Shown here in pieces: positions 42,676-50,408 of a stretch of DNA of 64,000 nucleotides. The notes beneath the pieces are model-generated. The model saw nothing but the letters and a program-made list of their open reading frames with translations. It ran no database searches and had not been told where the DNA came from. Position numbers and translations under genes: made by a program. The stretch's first letter is position 1, and each line of letters starts with the position of its first letter. The stretch is from assembly GCA_033794685.1 (NCBI GenBank), contig JARAYZ010000001.1; one strand, 5' to 3'. The stretch comes from Lentzea sp033794685 (GTDB taxonomy: Bacteria; Actinomycetota; Actinomycetes; Mycobacteriales; Pseudonocardiaceae).

Positions 42676-44100
42676 TCCTGCCGCATCCTGCGGGAGGAGC
42701 GACCTTGAGGCTGTTGATCAGTTTCGAGATCGCGACCTTGGGCGGAAAGCCCACCAGCAGGTGCACGTGATTGTCTTCGCCGTTGACTCGGCCAGTACGA
42801 ACACACCGACGAGATCTGGCATGCAACCACCCGAATAGAATGATGTTCGTGCAGCTTCGGTACAACTTCCGCGTCTATCCGACGCCCGCCCAGCAGCACG
42901 CGCTGGCGCGGACGTTCGGGTGTGCGCGGGTGGTGTTCAACGATGCGCTGCGCGCACGCCAGACCGCCCGTGAGAACGGCTGGCCGTATCCCTCGGACGG
43001 AGAGTTGTCCAAGCAGGTCATCACCCTGGCCAAGACGACGCCGGAGCGGGCGTGGCTGGGTGAGGTGTCGGCGGTGGTGCTGCAGCAAGCGCTGGCGGAT
43101 CTGAACCTCGCGTACCGCAACTTCTTCGCCTCGGTCACGGGTGAGCGCAAGGGCCGTACGGTCGCCCCGCCCCGGTTCCGGTCCCGCAAGGACAACCGGC
43201 TGACTGCGCGGTTCACCCGCAACGCCCGGTTCGCGGTGCTGGGCAACGGGCGGTTGCGGCTGCCGAAGATCGGTGACCTGGAAGTGCGCTGGTCCCGTCA
43301 ACTGCCCGCCGAACCGTCCTCGGTGACGATCGTGAAGGACGCGACCGGGCGGTACTTCGCCTCGTTCGTCGCCACGACGAAGCAGGACGAGACACTGCCG
43401 GCCGTCGAGTCCGAAGTCGGCATCGACCTGGGCCTGACGCATTTCGCGGTGCTCTCGGACGGCACGAAGGTGGCCGCGCCGAGGTTCCTTCGCCAGGCGG
43501 CGCGCAGGCTGGCGCGGTTGCAGAAAGCCCTGTGCCGCAAGGTCAAGGGCTCGAACAACCGCAGGAAGGCTGTAGTCAAGGTCGCCCGCGCGCACGCGAA
43601 GGTGGCCGACACGCGGCGGGACTGGCAGCACAAACTGTCCACGGCGATCATCCGCGACAACCAAGCGGTGTACGTCGAGGACCTGTGCGTGACCGGTCTG
43701 GGCCGCACCAGGCTCGCGAAGTCCGTGTACGACGCCGGATGGGCCGGTTTCACCGGCATGCTGCAGTACAAGGCGGACCGCTACGGGCGTGTCTTCGCCC
43801 GGATCGACCGATGGATGCCGACCTCGCAGACCTGCTCGCAGTGCGGACGGATCGACGGGCCGAAACCGCTGTCCGTGCGGTCGTGGACGTGCCCGTGTGG
43901 CAGCGTCCACGACCGGGATGTCAACGCCGCCCGCAACGTGTTGGCCGCCGGACAGGCGGACAACTCAAACGACCGTGGAGCGCAGGTAAGACCAGCACGG
44001 GTGCTGGCACCGCGCCGTGAAGCGGTAACCCACTCAGACGCCGCGCGGTCCACGCGCAGCGTGGAGAGAATCTCCGCCGTTAGGACGGAGAGGATGTCAA
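42676..44100 (+). mobile_element. IS605-type element with intact tnpB and decayed tnpA
   Basis: The element carries tnpA (minus, broken) and tnpB (plus) in divergent orientation. The right end is placed at 44100: the sequence ends in a hairpin (TCTCCG ... CGGAGA) and GAGGATGTCAA, the usual end of actinobacterial IS605/IS1341 elements. The left end is placed near 42676, where chitinase-like sequence stops. Internal chitinase sequence is missing, so insertion was accompanied or followed by deletion. No target duplication is expected for this family. Confidence 0.75.
42680..42790 (-). pseudogene. tnpA: Remnant of IS200/IS605 transposase tnpA
   Basis: Minus-strand sequence encodes NGEDNHVHLLVGFPPKVA followed by ISKLINSLK. 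The first part contains the His-x-His (HUH) core of Y1 transposases. A one-base slip then leads into SSRRMRQ in another frame, and upstream residues (LAE) are also in a different frame. Most of the protein, including the catalytic Tyr, is absent. It cannot code for an active transposase. Confidence 0.75.
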
Positions 44101-44180
44101 ACGATGCGCATCCAGGGCCGCGAACGCCACCCTCGGGCAGATGCGCGCCATCTGGCCGTCGAAGTCCGACGCGCAACTGA
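42840..44180 (+). CDS. tnpB: TnpB RNA-guided nuclease of an IS605-type element
   Basis: 446 residues. RuvC residues are visible: Asp in EVGIDLGLTHFAVLSDG, Glu in VYVEDLCVTGL, Asp in HDRDVNAARNVL. The zinc finger is TCSQCG then WTCPCG; the second half is Cys-x-Cys. The N-terminal QLRYNFRVYPTPAQQHAL is typical. The start is ATG 42840 or 42843; a TAGAAT box ending at 42840 could make a leaderless start at GTG 42849. The frame passes through the element's right end (44100) and uses a stop in the chitinase remnant. TnpB homologues cleave DNA using an omega-RNA guide. Confidence 0.92.
   Translation: MMFVQLRYNFRVYPTPAQQHALARTFGCARVVFNDALRARQTARENGWPYPSDGELSKQVITLAKTTPERAWLGEVSAVVLQQALADLNLAYRNFFASVTGERKGRTVAPPRFRSRKDNRLTARFTRNARFAVLGNGRLRLPKIGDLEVRWSRQLPAEPSSVTIVKDATGRYFASFVATTKQDETLPAVESEVGIDLGLTHFAVLSDGTKVAAPRFLRQAARRLARLQKALCRKVKGSNNRRKAVVKVARAHAKVADTRRDWQHKLSTAIIRDNQAVYVEDLCVTGLGRTRLAKSVYDAGWAGFTGMLQYKADRYGRVFARIDRWMPTSQTCSQCGRIDGPKPLSVRSWTCPCGSVHDRDVNAARNVLAAGQADNSNDRGAQVRPARVLAPRREAVTHSDAARSTRSVERISAVRTERMSNDAHPGPRTPPSGRCAPSGRRSPTRN
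43960..44116 (+). ncRNA. Predicted omega-RNA (reRNA) region of TnpB
   Basis: By analogy with ISDra2, the guide RNA covers the 3' end of tnpB and the right end. Hairpins are visible: CCAGCAC/GTGCTGG near 43991-44006, CCACGC/GCGTGG at about 44049-44063, and TCTCCG/CGGAGA near 44071-44091. The guide would be the 16 nt after the end (44101-44116), which is chitinase-remnant sequence. Boundaries are inferred. Confidence 0.55.
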
Positions 44181-44416
44181 AGGCACTGCTGGGCCTCACG
44201 CCGATGATCGGACGCAACGACACCGGCCCGACGACCACGCAGGACGACGCCCGCAAGGTCCTCGACTTCGCCAAGGCCAACCACGTGGGGCGCGTCGCGT
44301 TCTGGTCAGCCGGCCGCGACAAGGGCTGCCCCGGCGGCGGAGTTTCGCCCACGTGCAGTGGAATCTCCCAGGCCAACTGGGAATTCACGAACCTGTTCAA
44401 GACCTACACGGGCTGA
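44101..44416 (+). pseudogene. 3' remnant of a GH18 chitinase gene
   Basis: The frame reading RAANATLGQMRAIWPSKSD then KALLGLTPMIGRND is the end of a GH18 chitinase of the PF-ChiA-like group, closing with GRVAFWSAGRDKGCPGGG and WEFTNLFKTYTG and a TGA at 44414-44416. About 100 codons remain; the catalytic DxxDxDxE segment is missing. It is fused to the right end of the IS605-type element. A strong terminator follows at 44434. With the dre promoter at 42474 it marks a former DasR-type chitinase locus. Confidence 0.8.
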
Positions 44417-44433
44417 TTCACCCCTGCCGAGCG

Positions 44434-44471
44434 AAGGCCGTTGTGGGAACTTCCGTCCCCACAACGGCCTT
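44434..44471. terminator. Strong bidirectional terminator of the chitinase
   Basis: A perfect 14-bp inverted repeat (44434-44447 and 44458-44471) with a 10-nt loop, 18 bp after the chitinase stop and 20 bp before the stop of the cysteine-rich peptide gene on the other strand. Confidence 0.85.
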
Positions 44472-44490
44472 CCTCACTTCATCAGAGCGT

Positions 44491-44556
44491 TCAGCAGGAG
44501 CTGCAGCATCCGCAGCCCGGACCCGTACACCCGCCGCAGCAAGAACAACCAGCCAT
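44491..44556 (-). CDS. Cysteine-rich micropeptide (21 aa, eight Cys)
   Basis: ATG at 44556 with GGAGGT 7 nt upstream, a near-ideal ribosome binding site. The 21-codon frame encodes cysteines at residues 4, 6, 7, 10, 15, 17, 18 and 21, the rest mostly Gly, Ser, Thr and Pro. That composition suggests a metallothionein-like metal binder or a peptide with several disulfides. It ends in TGA at 44491. No known family is recognised. It is convergent with the chitinase and divergent from the thioesterase gene. Confidence 0.65.
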   Translation of the reverse strand: MAGCSCCGGCTGPGCGCCSSC

Positions 44557-44652
44557 GGTGACCACCTCCGATGTTGAACGATCATGCATTCGGACAGTAA
44601 GGCGCCTCGAACGCTGCGTGACACCACCGCCAGGGTGATTACGCTGCCACGA

Positions 44653-45039
44653 ATGAATGGTCCTGCTGAGATGTTGGCCGCCGACAAGGCCTCGACCGGC
44701 CTCGGCATAGCGCCGATCGAGCTGCGCGACGGTTACGCGTTGCTGCGGATGACGGTCGCGGAGAACATGATCAACGGCCACGGCATCGCGCACGGCGGTT
44801 ATGTCTTCCTGCTGGCGGACACCGCGTTCGCCTGCGCCTGCAACAGGGCCGGGTCCGTCACCGTCGCCGCCACGGCCGAGATCGACTTCATCAAGCCCGT
44901 GCACGAGGGTGACGAGCTGGTGGCGGAGGCGGTGGAACGGACCCGGTTCGGCCGCAGCGGGATCTACGACATCACGGTCAGGCGTGGGACCGAGGTCGTG
45001 GCTGAGTTCCGGGGACGGTCGCGGACGCTGCGCGCCTGA
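44653..45039 (+). CDS. PaaI-type hotdog thioesterase
   Basis: 128 residues, hotdog fold of acyl-CoA thioesterases: GHGIAHGGYVFLLADTAFA, the active-site segment, and the C-terminal FRGRSRTLRA. Phenylacetate-pathway members hydrolyse hydroxyphenylacetyl-CoA; no other paa gene is nearby, so the substrate is open. ATG 44653 is chosen: TACGCT lies 7 nt before it with GTGACA upstream at about 16 bp, consistent with a leaderless transcript. An ATG at 44584 is the longer choice. Its 3' end overlaps the next gene by 62 bp. Confidence 0.85.
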   Translation: MNGPAEMLAADKASTGLGIAPIELRDGYALLRMTVAENMINGHGIAHGGYVFLLADTAFACACNRAGSVTVAATAEIDFIKPVHEGDELVAEAVERTRFGRSGIYDITVRRGTEVVAEFRGRSRTLRA

Positions 45040-45376
45040 GACCGACGAACTGCAGCACCGCGAAGCCCAGCACCGCGAGCCCCTGAACCAGCACCAAGGC
45101 GACGCCCATGTCGGTGAGCGGGAACCACTTCAGTTCCGCGAGGAGAATGCTGTCGAGTGCCCAGACCGCGTTGCCGATGATGACCAGCAGCACGATTCGG
45201 CGGTCCGGGACGGCGCGGGTTCCCAGGAAGAACACGCCCAGGCCGTAGACGACGCAGAAAGAGCCGAGCCCGATCTGCCAGCCCGCCGGCATTCCGACCT
45301 CCGGGCGAATCAGGAGGGTGAGAAGGCCGAGAGCGAACGAAGCGACACCGTCGAGTTTCAGAGCGAATTTCAGCAT
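44978..45376 (-). CDS. Small membrane protein (132 aa)
   Basis: Four predicted membrane helices (residues about 8-23, 33-51, 60-80, 88-112) and a basic C-terminal tail (RRAASATVPGTQPRPRSHA). No family is recognised with certainty. ATG at 45376. It is convergent with the thioesterase gene, sharing 62 bp. Confidence 0.75.
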   Translation of the reverse strand: MLKFALKLDGVASFALGLLTLLIRPEVGMPAGWQIGLGSFCVVYGLGVFFLGTRAVPDRRIVLLVIIGNAVWALDSILLAELKWFPLTDMGVALVLVQGLAVLGFAVLQFVGLRRAASATVPGTQPRPRSHA

Positions 45377-45414
45377 GGCCCGACCATGGCCCGCTCAACG
45401 CTGCCAAAACCACG

Positions 45415-46557
45415 TCAAGCGCTGCCAACTCCTGCCATCAGGTCCGCCGCGACCAGGCGTGCGGCGGCGTTCTGCCAGTTGTGCAGTGTTCGCTCCGGCA
45501 CCTGTGTCACGAACCACTGCAGCGCGCGCCGGTCCTCCGCGTCGAGGTCCTCGCGCTTGGTCCGCACCGAATACGGCCGGATTCCCTTGACGTAGTAGAA
45601 GTAGACGGCGTTGTAATAACGCCATTCGTCGCTCGTGCCGAAGTCGCCGTCGACCGGTTTGAGTCGTTGAATGCTCGCGAGCAACATGCTCTTCAACTGC
45701 GCGGCCCGATCCAAGGGCGGACCGTCGTCGGTCAACGCGATCAACGGGCTTGCGACGAGCTTTCCGATATCGCCGTAATGGCTCAACGCCTTGCGGGTGA
45801 GCCGGGCGAACTCCGCCTCGTCCTCGGTCACCAGCGGGCGGCGCTTGGGCAACGCCTCGGCGGCGTCGCGCAGCTCGGCTCGTTCGGCCGCGACACCGGG
45901 CACGGCGAGACGGTCGACGACGGACGCGAGCGGGTTCGCGAGCACCTGGACCGCGATCGCGGCGGCGACGGTGGTGTAGGCGAGCAGGTCCGGGCCGCCG
46001 AAGAAGATCACCTGAGAGCCGAACAGCACCGCCGTGAACGCCGCGATGACGAGCGACCGCAGCATGTCCGCGCGGATCGCCTCGCCCTCCTCGACCGCGT
46101 CGGTGACGGCGACCAGCACGCCGAACACCACCACGTCGATCCCGAGTGAGGGCAACGTGATCGCGTCCGGCAGCAGACCGAGCAGGAACGCACCTGACGA
46201 GAGCCCGAACATCACCCCAACGAGTGAAAAGTAAGCACGTTTTCTTATGGCTAGAACCGTGGCGGCGGCCAGCGGAAGCAATACGACCCACGGTACGAAG
46301 AAGGACGCGGCGAAGAACGGCAGCAGCGCGAGCAGCCACCACCTGATCAACTCGGGGCGGGCGAGCAGCAGCACCGCACCCGTCCAGGCGAGCGCCGGTA
46401 CCCCGATGACCACGGGATGTGGCACGACGACGGCCACCGAATAGCCGATCATCCCGGCGCCCGCCCACCACAGCAGCGGCTTGCGGGGGTCGCGGGCGAG
46501 CAGGTACAGACCCAGCCACCAGGCGAGGCCGGAGACCAGCAGCGATAGGCCGAACAC
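45415..46557 (-). CDS. Polytopic membrane protein with soluble C-terminal domain
   Basis: 380 residues. About eight membrane helices in the first 220 residues, then a charged soluble domain from about 225 (DEAEFARLTRKALSHYGDIG ... LQWFVTQVPERTLHNWQNA). The soluble part resembles regions C-terminal to integral-membrane modules in actinobacterial regulators; I do not assign a family. GTG at 46557. It lies 38 bp from the upstream small membrane gene on the same strand. Confidence 0.78.
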   Translation of the reverse strand: MFGLSLLVSGLAWWLGLYLLARDPRKPLLWWAGAGMIGYSVAVVVPHPVVIGVPALAWTGAVLLLARPELIRWWLLALLPFFAASFFVPWVVLLPLAAATVLAIRKRAYFSLVGVMFGLSSGAFLLGLLPDAITLPSLGIDVVVFGVLVAVTDAVEEGEAIRADMLRSLVIAAFTAVLFGSQVIFFGGPDLLAYTTVAAAIAVQVLANPLASVVDRLAVPGVAAERAELRDAAEALPKRRPLVTEDEAEFARLTRKALSHYGDIGKLVASPLIALTDDGPPLDRAAQLKSMLLASIQRLKPVDGDFGTSDEWRYYNAVYFYYVKGIRPYSVRTKREDLDAEDRRALQWFVTQVPERTLHNWQNAAARLVAADLMAGVGSA

Positions 46558-46593
46558 GGGTCAAAGCTAGCCCTACCTGCAAAACTGGTCTTC

Positions 46594-47097
46594 ATGCCGG
46601 TAGAGCTGACGCTCGGCAAAGCGGCCGAGGAGTTGCGGCGAGGTGACCTCGCCAGCGTGCTTCGCGCACGTCAGCGCGTCGCCGGGCTCGTGGGCACCTT
46701 CCCGGACCGGCTCGACCTGCGGGAACGTCTCGCCGAGGTCTACCGCGTGCTCGGCCAGCCGGCCCAGGCGGGCCGCTGGACCTACCTCTCCGAAGAACGC
46801 GACCCCGGCGAGCTGGAGGCCTTCGAACGCGCCTACCGCCGCGCGGACGCCCGGCTGGTCGCGCTCTCCTGGCAGGGCCGCGTCGACGAGGCCCCGACCG
46901 AGACCGCCCGCACGCGCCTCGCGTCGCTCTACCAGGAGGCGCGCGGCGAGCTGCAGCGCGACCTGGACAGCACGCCGAACGAGGAGACGTCGTGGGGCGC
47001 CTGCCTGATCGTGATGGCCGGCGGCACGTTCGTCCTGGTGTGTTTCATCCTGGGCATCGTGACTCTCGTGCAGTTCTTGTGGAAGCTGGTCTCATGA
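46594..47097 (+). CDS. DUF6584-like protein
   Basis: 167 residues. The helical N-terminal domain has TPR-like spacing (AEELRRGDLASVLRARQRVA, LDLRERLAEVYRVLGQPAQA); one membrane helix sits at the C-terminus (residues about 141-160). The family assignment is from the overall pattern. ATG at 46594. The stop overlaps the dehydratase start by ATGA. Confidence 0.75.
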   Translation: MPVELTLGKAAEELRRGDLASVLRARQRVAGLVGTFPDRLDLRERLAEVYRVLGQPAQAGRWTYLSEERDPGELEAFERAYRRADARLVALSWQGRVDEAPTETARTRLASLYQEARGELQRDLDSTPNEETSWGACLIVMAGGTFVLVCFILGIVTLVQFLWKLVS

Positions 47098-47945
47098 GAA
47101 CGCTGTCGCGGTACGTCCGCCGCACCCCGATCATGCGCGTCACGGCGGACGGGCGCCCGCTCGTGTTCAAGCTGGAACACCTGCAGCTCACCGGCTCGTT
47201 CAAGCTCCGCGGCGCGGTCAACACGCTGCTGTCGCTGAACGTCTCCGAGGTCGTCACCGCGTCCGGCGGCAACCACGGCATCGCCGTGGCGCAGGCCGCC
47301 CAGCTGCTCGGCGCGCACGCCACCGTGTTCGTGCCGGTGACCGCGCCCGAGACCAAGACGAGGCGCATCGAAGCGTTGGGCGCCAAGCTGATCCGTCACG
47401 GCGCCACTTACGCCGAGGCTGCCACGGCCGCCCGCGAGCTCGGCCTGCCCTACATCGAGGCGTACGACGACGCCACGGTCATCGAGGGCCAGTCCACGGT
47501 CACGCGGGAGATCGTCGAGGACGCCCCGGACGTCGACACGATCTTCGTCGCGGTCGGCGGTGGCGGACTCGTCGCGGGTGCCGCGCTGGCGTCCGGTGGA
47601 CGGCACATCGTCGCCGTGGAACCCGAGAACTGCTGTGCCATGCACAACGCGCTGGAGGCCGGCGAGCCCGTCGACTCCGTCGTGAACTCGATCGCCGCGG
47701 ACGCGCTCGGCGCCACGCGCGCGGGTTCGCTGTCGCTGGAGATCCTCAAGCAGCACAACGTGTCCTCGGCCCTGGTCACCGACGAGGAGATCCTCGCGGC
47801 CCGGGACCGGTTGTGGGAGGAGTTCCGGCTCGCGGTCGAACCCGCGGGCGCGGCGGCGTTCGCGTCGTTCCTCAGGGGCGACGTGTCGACTGAGCTGCCC
47901 TGCGTGCTCCTGTGCGGAGCGAACTCGGAGTGGCGTCCCAGCTAG
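47094..47945 (+). CDS. PLP-dependent threonine/serine dehydratase-like protein
   Basis: 283 residues, fold type II. The PLP Lys is in LTGSFKLRGAVN, the substrate loop ASGGNHGIAVAQAA follows, the phosphate-binding GGGGL is present, and the C-terminal CGAN is a PLP ring partner. It probably deaminates threonine or serine to the oxo acid plus ammonia, or racemises them. ATG at 47094 overlaps the preceding stop; an upstream in-frame segment is the end of the DUF6584 gene in another frame. Translation is coupled to that gene. Confidence 0.9.
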   Translation: MRTLSRYVRRTPIMRVTADGRPLVFKLEHLQLTGSFKLRGAVNTLLSLNVSEVVTASGGNHGIAVAQAAQLLGAHATVFVPVTAPETKTRRIEALGAKLIRHGATYAEAATAARELGLPYIEAYDDATVIEGQSTVTREIVEDAPDVDTIFVAVGGGGLVAGAALASGGRHIVAVEPENCCAMHNALEAGEPVDSVVNSIAADALGATRAGSLSLEILKQHNVSSALVTDEEILAARDRLWEEFRLAVEPAGAAAFASFLRGDVSTELPCVLLCGANSEWRPS

Positions 47946-48117
47946 TCCGGCGGAACCGGCGCGCGCCCAGCCGGCGCAACGGTGACACCACCCAGACCGG
48001 CATGTCGTCGCGACGGGCGTGCCCGCTCAGCTTCCGCCGGTCCGCGGGACTGACGAAGCACCGAAACGCGGTGCGAGCCCGCGCGGCGAGGTCGAACTCC
48101 GTGTCAATGAACGTCAC
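47872..48117 (-). CDS. Small hypothetical protein (81 aa), probably leaderless
   Basis: GTG at 48117. TAGCGT lies 7 nt upstream and TTGTAG 18 bp before that, a fair leaderless promoter. The product is basic and Arg-rich with no recognised fold; its C-terminal half is low-complexity and overlaps the dehydratase by 74 bp, so only the first 50 or so codons are convincing. It may be a degraded or rapidly evolving gene. Confidence 0.45.
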   Translation of the reverse strand: MTFIDTEFDLAARARTAFRCFVSPADRRKLSGHARRDDMPVWVVSPLRRLGARRFRRTSWDATPSSLRTGARRAAQSTRRP

Positions 48118-48159
48118 GCGGCGAACGCTAGATCCGCTTCCACTGGCGCTACAACCGAA

Positions 48160-49242
48160 TTAGCTGGTGGCGTCGATGGTCGCGCTGGCCAGGACGACGT
48201 CGCCCGCCGCGTCCTCGCGGTAGATCGCCACGGCCTGGCCGGGGGCCACGCCCTTCAACGGCTCGCGCAGCTGCACCCGCAGCACGCCGTCGACCAGTTC
48301 GGCGACAGCGGGTGCGGTGCCACCGTGCGCGCGCACCTGGGCAACGCACTCCACGGGTCCGTCGAGTTCGACGTGCGCGACCGGCGCCGACGCGGAAATC
48401 CCCGTCACCGCGAGCTTTTCGACCGCGCCGACCCGGACGTTGCCCGACACCGGCTCCAGCGCCAGCACGTACCGCGGACGGCCGTCGGCGGCGGGACCGT
48501 CGAGGCCGAGCCCCTTGCGCTGCCCCACGGTGAACTCGTGGACGCCCGCGTGCCGGCCCAGCACCGCGCCGGTCGCGTCGTCGATCAGCAGGCCCGGCTT
48601 GGTCTCCATGCGGCCCGCGAGGAACTTCTGCGTGTCGCCGTCCGGGATGAAGCAGATGTCGTGGCTGTCCGGCTTCTTCGCGACCGACAGCCCGCGCGAC
48701 GCCGCCTCGACGCGCACGTCGTCCTTCGTCGTGTCCCCCAACGGGAACATGGCGTGCGAGAGCTGCTCGGCCGTCAGCGACGCCAGCACGTACGACTGGT
48801 CCTTGCCGAGATCGGCGGAGCGGCGCAGCTCAGGACGGCCCTCGACCATCTCGAGGCGCGCGTAGTGGCCGGTGCAGACGGCGTCGAAGCCCAGCGCGAT
48901 CGCCTTGTCCAGCAACGCCTCGAACTTGATGCGCTCGTTGCAGCGCAGGCACGGGTTCGGCGTGCGGCCCGCCGCGTACTCCGCGACGAAGTCCTCGACG
49001 ACCTCTTCGGTGAAGCGCTCGGCGAAGTCCCAGACGTAGAACGGGATGCCCATCAGGTCGGCCGCTCGACGGGCGTCGTGCGCGTCCTCGACCGTGCAGC
49101 AGCCACGTGCGCCCGTGCGCAGGGTGCCGGGCTTCGCCGACAACGCCAGGTGCACGCCCGTCACGTCGTGTCCCGCTTCGACGGCTCGTGCCGCCGCCAC
49201 CGCGGAATCGACACCACCGCTCATCGCCGCGAGGACCTTCAC
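48160..49242 (-). CDS. mnmA: tRNA-specific 2-thiouridylase
   Basis: Adds sulfur to U34 of Lys, Glu and Gln tRNAs, using sulfur passed from a cysteine desulfurase. It has 360 residues. The ATP-binding PP-loop is AMSGGVDSAVAA; the catalytic cysteines are in NPCLRCNE and HDICFIPDG; the C-terminal domain is a beta-barrel. ATG at 49242 overlaps the cysteine desulfurase stop by 4 bp, matching their functional pairing. Confidence 0.97.
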   Translation of the reverse strand: MKVLAAMSGGVDSAVAAARAVEAGHDVTGVHLALSAKPGTLRTGARGCCTVEDAHDARRAADLMGIPFYVWDFAERFTEEVVEDFVAEYAAGRTPNPCLRCNERIKFEALLDKAIALGFDAVCTGHYARLEMVEGRPELRRSADLGKDQSYVLASLTAEQLSHAMFPLGDTTKDDVRVEAASRGLSVAKKPDSHDICFIPDGDTQKFLAGRMETKPGLLIDDATGAVLGRHAGVHEFTVGQRKGLGLDGPAADGRPRYVLALEPVSGNVRVGAVEKLAVTGISASAPVAHVELDGPVECVAQVRAHGGTAPAVAELVDGVLRVQLREPLKGVAPGQAVAIYREDAAGDVVLASATIDATS

Positions 49243-50408
49243 TGCTTGACCACCTTCCGGGAACGCCTCATGCCTGCCAGGCCCGCCGTGCGAGCCCTCT
49301 CCACCACCGGTCCGATGACCGACACCAGCTTCTCAACGTCCGCGTGGGTCGACGTATGCCCGAGGGAGAACCTCAGTGAGCCGCGCGCCAACGCCGGTTC
49401 GACGCCCATCGACAGCAGGACGTGCGACGGTTGCGCGACACCGGCGGTGCACGCGGAACCCGTCGAGCACTCGACACCGCGTGCGTCGAGCAGCATCAGC
49501 AGACTGTCGCCCTCGCAGCCGGGGAACGTCAGGTGCGCGTTGCCCGGGAGACGATCGACCGGGTCGCCGTTCACGATCACGTCCGGCACGACCGCGCGCA
49601 CCGACGTGATCAGCTCGTCCCGCAGCGCCGCGATCTCCACGGCCCGGGAAGCCTGTTCCTCCACCGAGATCCGCACCGCGCGGGCCAGGCCGACGATCGA
49701 CGGCACGTCCAGCGTGCCGGACCGCACGTCGCGTTCCTGGCCGCCGCCGTGCATCAACGGCGTGCACTTCACATCGCGCGCCAGCAGCAGCACGCCAACG
49801 CCGTACGGCCCGCCGACCTTGTGGCCGGTCATGGTGAGCGCGGAGGCACCGGAAGCGGCGAACCCGACCGGGATCGCGCCCACGGCCTGCACCGCGTCCG
49901 TGTGGAACGGCACACCGCGTGCGGCGCACACGGCAGCGATCTCGTGCACGGGGTTGATGGTGCCGACCTCGTTGTTCGCCCACATCGTGGTGACGAGCGC
50001 GACGTCGTCGTCCAGCGCCTCTTCGACCGACTCCGGCGACACCCGCCCGTGCTGGTCGGTGGGCAGCCAGGTGACCTCGGCGCCCTGCTGCTCCAGCCAC
50101 TCGACGGCGTCCAGCACGGCGTGGTGCTCGACGGCCGAGGCCAGCACCCGGCGCCTGCCGGTCGCCCAGTAGATGCCCTTGACCGCGAGGTTGTCGCTCT
50201 CCGTACCGCCGCCGGTGAACAGCACCTCGGACGGCCGGGCGCCCAGGGCGTCGGCGATGTTCTCGCGGGCCTCCTCGACCGCCCGCCGCGCCCGCCTGCC
50301 GGAGGTGTGCAGCGACGAGGCGTTGCCCGTGGTGGACAACGCCTCGGTCATGGCCGCGACCGCCTGGGGGTGCATGGGGGTCGTGGCCGCGTGGTCGAGA
50401 TAAGCCAT
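49239..50408 (-). CDS. Cysteine desulfurase (IscS/NifS type)
   Basis: 389 residues, PLP enzyme that releases sulfur from cysteine as a persulfide. The PLP Lys is in TMTGHKVGGPYGVG; the persulfide Cys is in VECSTGSACTAG; MAYLDHAATTPMHPQAV starts the fold. It supplies sulfur for MnmA (adjacent, coupled) and possibly for iron-sulfur clusters. ATG at 50408 overlaps the MFS gene stop by 1 bp (TGATG). Confidence 0.95.
   Translation of the reverse strand: MAYLDHAATTPMHPQAVAAMTEALSTTGNASSLHTSGRRARRAVEEARENIADALGARPSEVLFTGGGTESDNLAVKGIYWATGRRRVLASAVEHHAVLDAVEWLEQQGAEVTWLPTDQHGRVSPESVEEALDDDVALVTTMWANNEVGTINPVHEIAAVCAARGVPFHTDAVQAVGAIPVGFAASGASALTMTGHKVGGPYGVGVLLLARDVKCTPLMHGGGQERDVRSGTLDVPSIVGLARAVRISVEEQASRAVEIAALRDELITSVRAVVPDVIVNGDPVDRLPGNAHLTFPGCEGDSLLMLLDARGVECSTGSACTAGVAQPSHVLLSMGVEPALARGSLRFSLGHTSTHADVEKLVSVIGPVVERARTAGLAGMRRSRKVVKQ

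Noticed and set aside
42492..43910. Open frame on the minus strand over tnpB
   Set aside because: tnpB on the plus strand has RuvC and zinc motifs; the minus frame only picks up fragments of the tnpA remnant in a shifted phase.
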